Shown here: one piece after another, positions 9,120-16,564 of the stretch
Position numbering within the stretch: the first letter of the stretch is position 1
How the letters are laid out: each line of letters opens with the position of its first letter
Assembly (NCBI GenBank): GCA_015488125.1
Contig: WFOJ01000096.1
Span: 1-51,471, forward strand
Source of the DNA: Mariprofundaceae bacterium
GTDB taxonomy: Bacteria; Pseudomonadota; Zetaproteobacteria; Mariprofundales; Mariprofundaceae
DNA length: 51,471 nucleotides
Direction: 5' to 3'
Notes under the pieces: generated by a model
Seen by the model: only the letters and a program-made list of their open reading frames with translations
Database searches by the model: none
Told to the model about the DNA's origin: nothing
Position numbers and translations under genes: made by a program

Positions 9120-10539
9120 GCGCTGCTCCTTTATGAAATACCAATAGCCAGACTGTGATGACATACAATGCGCACAACAACAGTTTCAGGCCAACAACAT
9201 ACCAAGAAAGCTGATGCGACAACAACGCCAGCGATAACGACAAAAAACCAACGCACAATACAGATAAACCAATCAAATGAAACCACTGAATGGGCAGCGG
9301 GTGAAGTTTTTGCGTGTAATAAAGATAGGCTGAAGTCATGATTATGTAGGACAGTAAAGTAGCCCAGGCTGCGCCTGCAGCACCGAATGAAGGAATCAGT
9401 AACAGATTCAACAAGAAGTTACACCCCGCCGTCATCCATGCCAGACGTGCAAGAATATGCGTTTTTTTTTCCAGAGAAATGCCCAGTGCTGTCACCTGGG
9501 TTGTTGCCTGAAACACCAGGCCAATACTCAGGATTGCCAAAGGCAAGGCACTGTGCAGATACGCTTCAGGCATAATAACAACCACCAGTTCACCTGAAAA
9601 CAGCGCCAAACTTCCGCCAACAAGACCCATGGCTGCCAGCAAAAGCATGAAAATGCGAACATATTTTTCCCGGTAGGAATCAGGAAAATCCGTTTTTAGC
9701 TTGATCGCATACGGACTCCATGCCTGGCCAAACGCTGTGGAGAAAAACATGACAATAGCGGCAAGCCGAAAAGCCACGGAATACATACCCACTTCCGCTA
9801 CCGAACTCATGGAGGCAAGCATCCAGCGATCCATGGAAGCAAACAACCAGTAGGCCATACTGGCGAAGATGAATGGATAACCAAACTTTACCAGCTCTTT
9901 GATCCACCCGAAACTGATATTGCTCACTAAATCCTTCCTGATCAGCCATAAGCCGAGCGGCAGGGCAAGGCAAACAGCCAGCGCCTGCACCTCCATCATG
10001 CCATCAACCCCCCAGTTCAACTGCAAAACAACCAACACAGCCAGAGCCAGCCCCAGTGTTCGGGAGAGAAGAGAAAGCGAAAAAAACTTCCATGGTGCAA
10101 AATGCAGCCTTGTCACATCAAGGCAATAGGTCAGGTATTGGGTAGCCGCCATCAACACAAGCCCCGCAACAACGGCAGCCCAACTCATGGGTAGATGATG
10201 GGCCTCAATATACTTTTCAGCCAAAGGCAGCATGGCCAAACCGAGCAGCATCGCAAGGCACCCAAAAACAAATAGCGCAGCAAAACCGGAGCTGACCACC
10301 ACCGATCGCTGATCAACAGGCGTATCGGCATCCCAGTAAAAACGCTGCAAGGCATTATTGAGCCCACAGTTCATGAACATGGCAAGCAACGCGGTGGAAG
10401 TAAGCAGCAATTCCATCGCCCCGAAAGCATCAGGTGACAGTGCGGTCGCGATGATCGGGAAGGCAACAAAGGCAAGCAGTTTAGATATGGCATCGGCACC
10501 GCCATAGACAACAGAGTCTTTTAACAGGTTGTATTTCAC
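9112..10539 (-). CDS. wzx: Polysaccharide repeat-unit flippase, Wzx type (MATE-like superfamily)
   Basis: This 475-residue protein is made almost wholly of hydrophobic helices, with about 12-14 transmembrane segments. It starts YNLLKDSVVYGGADAISKLLAFVAFPIIA, the typical opening of Wzx/RfbX flippases, and has VEVGMYSVAFRLA-like and FGQAWSPYAIK segments in the middle. It should move undecaprenyl-linked repeat units to the periplasmic face of the inner membrane. The start is GTG at 10539, directly against the upstream glycosyltransferase stop. No gene resembling the partner polymerase Wzy is seen in the window. It could also be called an oligosaccharide flippase family protein. Confidence 0.9.
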   Translation of the reverse strand: MKYNLLKDSVVYGGADAISKLLAFVAFPIIATALSPDAFGAMELLLTSTALLAMFMNCGLNNALQRFYWDADTPVDQRSVVVSSGFAALFVFGCLAMLLGLAMLPLAEKYIEAHHLPMSWAAVVAGLVLMAATQYLTYCLDVTRLHFAPWKFFSLSLLSRTLGLALAVLVVLQLNWGVDGMMEVQALAVCLALPLGLWLIRKDLVSNISFGWIKELVKFGYPFIFASMAYWLFASMDRWMLASMSSVAEVGMYSVAFRLAAIVMFFSTAFGQAWSPYAIKLKTDFPDSYREKYVRIFMLLLAAMGLVGGSLALFSGELVVVIMPEAYLHSALPLAILSIGLVFQATTQVTALGISLEKKTHILARLAWMTAGCNFLLNLLLIPSFGAAGAAWATLLSYIIMTSAYLYYTQKLHPLPIQWFHLIGLSVLCVGFLSLSLALLSHQLSWYVVGLKLLLCALYVITVWLLVFHKGAAHG

Positions 10540-11877
10540 TTATGAGGCGGTACTTCGTTGCTTTGAACAATATTGATTGTACAGTTCGGAATAATTGCCC
10601 ATCACAGGGTGAAACAATAGCATTGTATCGACTTGTTCATCAAACCATATTTTCCGGTAAATTTGTCCCCAAATAATCTGTTGGGCCACATAAGAATGAT
10701 ACTTTTCGACGTACTTTCTGCTCTTTTCCCCGATATCCTTTCTGGCTTCAGGGTGTTCAATAAGCCACTTCAATTTATCGTAAAGACTATCAATATCGGC
10801 CTGTACGATGGGGCATTCATCGAGATAAGAATAATGCCGAAGCACTGAAACATCGCCCTGGAAATTTGAAATAACAGGTTTGCCCAAAGCCATTCCCTCG
10901 ATTCCCGATAACCCGTAGCCAGTGATGAGCAACTCCACAAGTATATCACATCGTTCCAAAGCTTTCCTAACTTCACTGTTTTTCATGTTTTCCAATAGCA
11001 ACAGTTCAACAGGGATCCCCTCTTCCTTCAATCTGCGCACTGCAGAAAAAACATATTCGGTTCCCTTGATCAGGCGATGATTGGGAGAATGCGCAATGAT
11101 AACAGGAGATGCATCGTCCTTACCTGATTGATCGTTTCCGCCTGATTTTAGCTTCCACATATCCGTATCAATTGCCAAATAACTCACAGGCAATATATCC
11201 CATCGATATAGCCCATCAAAATTAATGCTTCCCACACAAAAGTCTGCCCACCTGCCGTAATGATCAATCCACTTTCGAATTGCAGATCGATTCCGAATAA
11301 GTGAGCCACCATATTGATATAGCTGAACAAACTTATATTCACGATTCATCATGGTGGAGAGTTCATGAACATCCGCCCCATAAGGCATTACAACAACTCG
11401 TTTGTTGAAGGCATGTAAGAGATGTATTTCTAAAAACCTCAAGGGTGTTCTGGATAATATCCCTCCATCATAAAAAAAATGAAACACATCGAACTTCATC
11501 AACAGGTAGATGAAAGATAAATAAGGTTCAATTAACAACACAACTGGCCTGGGAAGAAATTTATATAGGTTGAAAAGCTCGTAACGATATAAATCAAAAT
11601 CGGCTTTCTCCCCAATCCGCTCATAATAAGTGCCGACAAATGTCTTGGAGTAATAACCCACCTTACCCAACGCCTGAGATGCGTACTTGATATTGATTAA
11701 AGGAGTACAACCCCACAATAGACGGGGTAACACCCATTTTGCAGACGCGCTGACGACCTTGGATGGTATTGCAATTCTCAACAATAACAAACATAAAAGA
11801 AAAAACGGGCACAAGACTGCCGAAAGCAGCCAATAACCCGACCGAAGAAACAACGAATAACCAGAACGAGGTATCAC
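10540..11877 (-). CDS. Glycosyltransferase (GT4-like) with N-terminal membrane segment
   Basis: The 445-residue protein begins with one or two hydrophobic stretches (LLSAVLCPFFLLCLLLLRIAI, about residues 17-37) that may anchor it to the inner membrane. It continues with RVVVMPYGADVHELS and a GT-B donor domain: VIIAHSPNHRLIKGTEYVFS, ERCDILVELLITGYG and GIEGMALGKPVISN. The donor domain closely resembles the protein at 6211-7353. The start is GTG, overlapping the preceding stop as GTGA. Base composition is more AT-rich than ileS or leuA, which suggests transfer. The sugar added is unknown. Confidence 0.78.
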   Translation of the reverse strand: MIPRSGYSLFLRSGYWLLSAVLCPFFLLCLLLLRIAIPSKVVSASAKWVLPRLLWGCTPLINIKYASQALGKVGYYSKTFVGTYYERIGEKADFDLYRYELFNLYKFLPRPVVLLIEPYLSFIYLLMKFDVFHFFYDGGILSRTPLRFLEIHLLHAFNKRVVVMPYGADVHELSTMMNREYKFVQLYQYGGSLIRNRSAIRKWIDHYGRWADFCVGSINFDGLYRWDILPVSYLAIDTDMWKLKSGGNDQSGKDDASPVIIAHSPNHRLIKGTEYVFSAVRRLKEEGIPVELLLLENMKNSEVRKALERCDILVELLITGYGLSGIEGMALGKPVISNFQGDVSVLRHYSYLDECPIVQADIDSLYDKLKWLIEHPEARKDIGEKSRKYVEKYHSYVAQQIIWGQIYRKIWFDEQVDTMLLFHPVMGNYSELYNQYCSKQRSTAS

Positions 11878-13016
11878 GACAATACATCCAAAATTCTGGA
11901 ACCATCAACCGTGCAATTGTGTTCGAAGGTTCTCTTCGACGGCATGGCATCCTGAATACACCAATTTGGGTGTACCTGATACAATGTGTATGCCCTCTGG
12001 CACATATCTACACCGATAAGCCCCCGATTTGCATCCAGACACAATAACAAACCATCATGTACAGCTACCACCTGCTGAACCCACTCAACTTCCTCAGTTC
12101 CCTCAACCTTGCCACCGAGCGATGTCAAACTTGCGCGAAAAATCGGTTCCCAATCCACAGAAAAATGCCACCATTCACCCAATGTAGTGTTTGTCATAAG
12201 CCAGCCATCCCGATAAGGCTGAAGACCATGGGGCATCTGACTCAGACAATCACACACACAAACAGCATCTCCGCCATCTTGCTTAACCCTGTAAATGCGA
12301 CCATCGTGGGCTATTGACAAGAGAATATCGCCACTTTCCCCATAGTGATCATACATGGCCACATTGGGGTGGGCCGTTCTTCTGGCTGTTACCAACCCTT
12401 GTTCTCCGTACTGTGCCGGATCAATCAATAATGTTTTTTTCTTCTGCGCCAGATACTGTTGATATTGTTCGATGTTCGCTGCAAGCCAAAAATCTTCACC
12501 ATCAGGATTGAAACCGTGATCCCAGGCAAACCACTCCCATGTCACATCACCGGTTTCTATTTCAATTTCAAAACAAGCATCATATCCGGATGAAACAATC
12601 AACATTCGTTTTCCATTCGGCGAAAGATCGATGGTGTGAAGAAAGGCAAAAAAAGGATGCCGGTATTCCCGAATAACGCGCCCCCGATCATCAATCCATT
12701 TTACGCAATCGATCTCAGTTATCAGATAGCCATGTTCTGGATGTCTTCTTATATGTCTGGGTTCTCTGAATTCTTTGCTGTCTTGCAAAACACACATTCC
12801 ATCTTGCAATGTCACGCTGGCTAGAAGACCAATGCTGGTTGGCCGTTCGTTCACACGTCCGATTTTTCCACCCTTCCGGGATTCCAGCATGCGCCGTCGC
12901 CGTTCCAGTTGGTCCTGACTTTTAACGACCAGCAGCCACTCGCTGTTATTCAGCACGTTATCTGTCTTTTTGAACTGAGAAATATCGACTGCTTCAATCA
13001 CAGCTATTTCCCGCAT
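11874..13016 (-). CDS. Beta-propeller protein resembling arylsulfotransferase (ASST) repeats
   Basis: The 380-residue product has repeating strand patterns: RHPEHGYLITEIDCVKWIDD, FAFLHTIDLSPNGKRMLIVS, GDVTWEWFAWDHGFNPDGED and HDGRIYRVKQDG. These fit a propeller of the ASST/arylsulfotransferase-like type, in which 'H-x-ID-x-SPNGK' and 'W-x-W' segments are common. No signal peptide is seen, so it probably acts in the cytoplasm, unlike periplasmic AssT. It overlaps the upstream deacetylase-like gene by 23 bp and the downstream glycosyltransferase by 4 bp, which ties it firmly to the operon. A sulfate-transfer or sugar-modification role is possible but not shown, because the catalytic residues of AssT cannot be placed. 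Confidence 0.55.
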   Translation of the reverse strand: MREIAVIEAVDISQFKKTDNVLNNSEWLLVVKSQDQLERRRRMLESRKGGKIGRVNERPTSIGLLASVTLQDGMCVLQDSKEFREPRHIRRHPEHGYLITEIDCVKWIDDRGRVIREYRHPFFAFLHTIDLSPNGKRMLIVSSGYDACFEIEIETGDVTWEWFAWDHGFNPDGEDFWLAANIEQYQQYLAQKKKTLLIDPAQYGEQGLVTARRTAHPNVAMYDHYGESGDILLSIAHDGRIYRVKQDGGDAVCVCDCLSQMPHGLQPYRDGWLMTNTTLGEWWHFSVDWEPIFRASLTSLGGKVEGTEEVEWVQQVVAVHDGLLLCLDANRGLIGVDMCQRAYTLYQVHPNWCIQDAMPSKRTFEHNCTVDGSRILDVLS

Positions 13017-13803
13017 GTATCAGCGGAGTCACCCATGCATTCAGCCCTGTATCAGGTAACCCATTGGGAAAGTACCTTCGGTAATAATGATTTGTCAGAA
13101 ATTCCGATTCTGCTAAACGAATATGATCACGCCAAGCTCCTGCCAAAACCTGCTCCATTGTGCTGCTGTCGTATACCCATTGAAATGGATGAAACAACAA
13201 ATGAATCCTCTCAGGTGAATTTATCGCCTTATCAAGCCACTCCTCAATCGTGAAACGGTGGTTGGAATCAGAAGCATAAGCAAGTCCGTCAGCCACAAGC
13301 GCATAGGGGTTGATCAATCCAGCAATTGGTCGCGATACCAATGAAGCATGTTTCGCCCCCAGAACACTCGGATTGTGCCAACTCATCACAGGTTGCACCG
13401 GAACATCCAGCATTGAAGCAAGCAATTGCATATCATGCTGTACCATGGCATCAACAATTTCAGCCAACTCTTCTGCCGGAGAATCGGCAACGGCCTTTGG
13501 AAGGGAGAAATGCAACCCGATGGTATGCCCCAGCTCAATGATACGATGAATATTGTCGATATTATCCTGCTCCAACAAGTTGTACAAAACATTCCTGATC
13601 TGTAAGCAAAAGCATGCTTTCACGCCCAGTGCGTGATTTGCCTCTGCGACCCGTACAGCCGCCAGCAAATTATAATCAATGTCATGTCGTAACAATACGG
13701 CCTTAGGCACTTCTTCCGGTATGACCTCACCTAACGGATAAAAGGCGTAACCATTCTTCTGAAATGCTGAAAGCACATCTGAATAACTAACAAGAGAAAA
13801 CAT
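12994..13803 (-). CDS. Deacetylase-fold (CE4/WbmS-like) protein
   Basis: The 269 residues include AVLLRHDIDYNLLAAVRVA, where HDID takes the place of the NodB metal motif. LGHTIGLHFSLPKAV follows as a second metal-site candidate, then VMSWHNPSVLG and IHLLFHPFQWV near the C-terminus. This pattern fits the WbmS-like uncharacterised branch of the polysaccharide deacetylase (CE4) fold known from O-antigen loci. Deacetylation of an N-acetyl sugar is possible, but these branches lack demonstrated activity as far as I know. The stop of the upstream methyltransferase abuts its start. Confidence 0.65.
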   Translation of the reverse strand: MFSLVSYSDVLSAFQKNGYAFYPLGEVIPEEVPKAVLLRHDIDYNLLAAVRVAEANHALGVKACFCLQIRNVLYNLLEQDNIDNIHRIIELGHTIGLHFSLPKAVADSPAEELAEIVDAMVQHDMQLLASMLDVPVQPVMSWHNPSVLGAKHASLVSRPIAGLINPYALVADGLAYASDSNHRFTIEEWLDKAINSPERIHLLFHPFQWVYDSSTMEQVLAGAWRDHIRLAESEFLTNHYYRRYFPNGLPDTGLNAWVTPLIHAGNSCD

Positions 13804-14702
13804 TAAACCGCTTTCCGCAGCAAACTGATATAGATTCGTTCAATTCCCGCAGCTTGGCTGGATACCTTTTTGAGTAAACTGATTTTTTCATCCGACAACT
13901 CGCCTCTTAGCCGCATGCCATGCAATAACAAAGCTGGCTCAGCCGGTACTGTTATGCATTCTAGTACCTCAAAGCCAACAGCTTCCGCATCACGTTGCAT
14001 GCGTTTCTTGTCGTACAAATGAACTTCCACGGTGTGTTCGCTCTGACCACGAACAGTATCAACAAACTTTTTCTCACAAAGAATGCGCCCAACCTGCCCC
14101 CAATCGCTATTCAGCAACGCATGCACAAAATAGGCCTGGCTGGAGACATTGCTTACCATAGCCATTCCTCCAGGCTTTAGGCATCGCCATGCAGCACGAT
14201 ATGCGTCGAGAGGATCGGAGAGTGTATAAGCGACCTCGGAAAGAATCACTGCATCGGCAAAATCTATCCAAGGGAAAGTTTTATTGGCGGAAGAGCAAAT
14301 CAATGTTACCCGCTTTTTTTCATCCCCGCTAAGAGCTGCCCACAACCTCTTAAGATCAGTCGGGTTAAAATCAATAGCAACAACCCTCGACTCAGGTATC
14401 AAAATCAGCGCCTCCTTGCTCAAACGACCGTCACCACAACCAAGATCAACAATACAGGAAGGCTTGGGGATGACATCTGCAACTTTTCCAAGAGCTTCCC
14501 GGTAAAAAGGCATGTCATAATATCCCGCCTGCAATAAATTCGATGAACGTTCTCTTTGCCTGCATCCATCCGCCGAATTGTAGGCGTTTGCCTCTTCAGT
14601 ATCTCCACATTGTTCGGCATAAAGTATACTATCGGTATATTTCCAACCGAGAGGAAGATATTTTAAATTTAGCGTATCCAAATTCATGTGTATCGCATCC
14701 AT
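13803..14702 (-). CDS. Class I SAM-dependent methyltransferase
   Basis: About 299 residues with motif I CIVDLGCGDGRLSKEAL, motif II VVAIDFNPTDLKRLW, ADAVILSEVAYTLSDPLDAY and the LKPGGMAMVSN strand define a Rossmann methyltransferase. It probably modifies a sugar residue in the polysaccharide. I favour the ATG at 14702. The frame can extend to a TTG at 14717, and an internal ATG lies at 14687. No strong ribosome-binding site separates these choices. The gap of about 130 bp upstream holds no gene or clear signal. Confidence 0.82.
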   Translation of the reverse strand: MDAIHMNLDTLNLKYLPLGWKYTDSILYAEQCGDTEEANAYNSADGCRQRERSSNLLQAGYYDMPFYREALGKVADVIPKPSCIVDLGCGDGRLSKEALILIPESRVVAIDFNPTDLKRLWAALSGDEKKRVTLICSSANKTFPWIDFADAVILSEVAYTLSDPLDAYRAAWRCLKPGGMAMVSNVSSQAYFVHALLNSDWGQVGRILCEKKFVDTVRGQSEHTVEVHLYDKKRMQRDAEAVGFEVLECITVPAEPALLLHGMRLRGELSDEKISLLKKVSSQAAGIERIYISLLRKAV

Positions 14703-14832
14703 GGAAGATTCTTTCAACTTGATCGCAGTAAGTGACCTGATATAACCAGTAGTGACTGTTGTATAGCCCCACCCCTCTTTACAGAAAGTATATTTTTCCA
14801 GCTCATTGGAGAAATGCCATCAGATTCCAACT

Positions 14833-15576
14833 TCAAGGACATTGAATTTCTCCGATTTTACCGAATTCCATACCTCTATCTTTTCCCTGTTGAATCAAAC
14901 GAAGCAGAAAATTACGTGTGCCTGTAACTGCGTCCGAATTTCGCTGTTTCAACATTTGAACGGGATTATTAAAAAATTCGCGACAGATCTCATATCGTTT
15001 CAAAGTCTCAGTATTGAGAAAAACGTGAACCGGATGAAAATTAAAAATCTTCAAACCATGCGCATCGAGAAACCGCTCAACACTCCAATCTTTTTCAGTC
15101 CCATTTGAAAAACAAAAAGCATGCACATCATCTTCCCAAACAAAAGGAGTTCGAATTAGTCCGTTCCAAGATCGGAATGGTTTAACTTCAATTCCACTAT
15201 TTTTCGGTATTAGTAAATTAACTTCATGGGTCATTCCAATCTCAACAAAGTGGTCTAGCAAGCGAGTATTTTGCGTCAAAGAATGGGATCTAACACTTAC
15301 AGCCTCAGGAACCATCTCTTTTAGATGGCAGGTAATTTCCCCCATGCTCTTTTTTACAGTATCACCACCAAACAAAAGGTTGTTAAAATTTGGATGAATT
15401 CCCAGCTCAATGGCATCGTCTTTTCTCATGAGATCGAGCAATGGTGTATCATGAGTGACGAAAAACGTGGCTGATACATTATATTCATTAAGAATGGAAA
15501 GGGTGTCTGCCAGAACCTCATTACCAGCCCAATCAATATCAAAAGTAAGAAAAACTCTTTTAGCCCAATTACGCAT
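14833..15576 (-). CDS. NodB-like polysaccharide deacetylase-fold protein
   Basis: This 247-residue protein starts KRVFLTFDIDWAGNEVLADT, with TFDID at the position of the NodB TFDD metal motif. It follows with VSATFFVTHDTPLLDLM and AIELGIHPNFN, a likely metal-binding histidine region. KIFNFHPVHVFLN near the C-terminus resembles the last motif of the fold. It may deacetylate a sugar of the repeat unit, or it may be one of the uncharacterised CE4 branches. It overlaps the upstream methyltransferase by 8 bp. Codon and base use are AT-rich compared with the flanking housekeeping genes. Confidence 0.72.
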   Translation of the reverse strand: MRNWAKRVFLTFDIDWAGNEVLADTLSILNEYNVSATFFVTHDTPLLDLMRKDDAIELGIHPNFNNLLFGGDTVKKSMGEITCHLKEMVPEAVSVRSHSLTQNTRLLDHFVEIGMTHEVNLLIPKNSGIEVKPFRSWNGLIRTPFVWEDDVHAFCFSNGTEKDWSVERFLDAHGLKIFNFHPVHVFLNTETLKRYEICREFFNNPVQMLKQRNSDAVTGTRNFLLRLIQQGKDRGMEFGKIGEIQCP

Positions 15577-16348
15577 CTTTTTTTACCACATAAACACCGG
15601 CATAGCTGCATTCAGAAAAGTTTAGACTAAATGCGTTTTTAATTTGTAGCTCAGCAAATACACGATTAATGTGACTATCATGCTGTACGTTTCCATTTGT
15701 CAGCAATGGATGAATTACACGTGACCCGTAGATATACTCACCGAACCCAACGAATTCAATAACTTCCCCTCTACTCTGAAAAAAGCCTTCAAGATCAAGG
15801 TTATCAAAAAAAAGATTGTATTCAACCACATTCATCACTGATAGGCCATTACGCTGGCGATGAATATTTATGCCATCCCATCCATGCTTATACCCTTCAC
15901 TAAACAATAACAGCCCCCCAGGTTTAAGCACATAAAAAAGATTTTCCAATGCCCGATATTGCATTTTGGCATCAGGAAGATTTATCAGACAGCGAATGCT
16001 AATGACCCGGTCGAAGGAATTCGGTTCAAATACTTTATCCAATTCTAGCACATCACCTTGGATAAAATTTCCATTGCATATGCTTCTTTGTAATGCACGC
16101 TCAATGAGCGATTGAGAATAATCTATGCCTGTAATTTCATTAACTCGTTGAGAGAAAAAATCTGTTGATGATCCATCACCACAGCCAACATCAAGAACCT
16201 GATCATTGCTATCTAGGTAATTGCCTATGAAGTACTCGTTAAGCTGTTGCATATAGGGATCTCGTGCTGTTGATTTCAACCCATCCTTATCAACTTCTTT
16301 TAACCCGGCTTCTTGCCAGAATTTCTTTATTTTTTCATATAGTTCCAT
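15569..16348 (-). CDS. Class I SAM-dependent methyltransferase
   Basis: This is a 259-residue methyltransferase with motif I QVLDVGCGDGSSTDFF, EITGIDYSQSLIERA and VLKPGGLLLFSEGYKHGW. I chose the ATG at 16348 because GAGG lies six bases upstream; a TTG one codon earlier is less likely. The gene is AT-rich. It lies just downstream of a 145-bp MITE (16383-16527) that separates it from asnB, so its expression may be affected by that insertion. The target is unknown but probably a sugar intermediate. Confidence 0.82.
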   Translation of the reverse strand: MELYEKIKKFWQEAGLKEVDKDGLKSTARDPYMQQLNEYFIGNYLDSNDQVLDVGCGDGSSTDFFSQRVNEITGIDYSQSLIERALQRSICNGNFIQGDVLELDKVFEPNSFDRVISIRCLINLPDAKMQYRALENLFYVLKPGGLLLFSEGYKHGWDGINIHRQRNGLSVMNVVEYNLFFDNLDLEGFFQSRGEVIEFVGFGEYIYGSRVIHPLLTNGNVQHDSHINRVFAELQIKNAFSLNFSECSYAGVYVVKKDA

Positions 16349-16374
16349 CAATCACCTCTACATTAATCATATAG

Positions 16375-16535
16375 CAATGCCAGTAACTATTCAGCTCATC
16401 CCGTGGTTTGCCCGATACCTGCGTTGAAAATGCTCATGTGCGAATAGCACACCGCGCGTTTTCGCCTTGTTATCGAACAAACCACGGGGGCGATCTGAAC
16501 AGTTACAAAATGTAGCTGAATAGTTACCAATGCCA
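16375..16535. mobile_element. MITE-like element with 8-bp target-site duplication
   Basis: The element spans 16383-16527 (145 bp) and carries perfect 14-bp terminal inverted repeats, GTAACTATTCAGCT at the left and its complement at the right. The sequence CAATGCCA occurs exactly on both sides, at 16375-16382 and 16528-16535, as an 8-bp target duplication. A second, longer, imperfect inverted repeat lies inside: CCCGTGGTTTG near 16400 against CAAACCACGGG near 16488, with another GTAACTGTTCAG-type end at 16495-16506. No reading frame of note is present. Ends beginning GTAA and 8-bp duplications are hallmarks of the IS66 family, so a non-autonomous IS66-related element is a reasonable inference. 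Confidence 0.8.
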
Positions 16536-16564
16536 TAAGATAAATTGTCAGTCATTTTCCAAAA

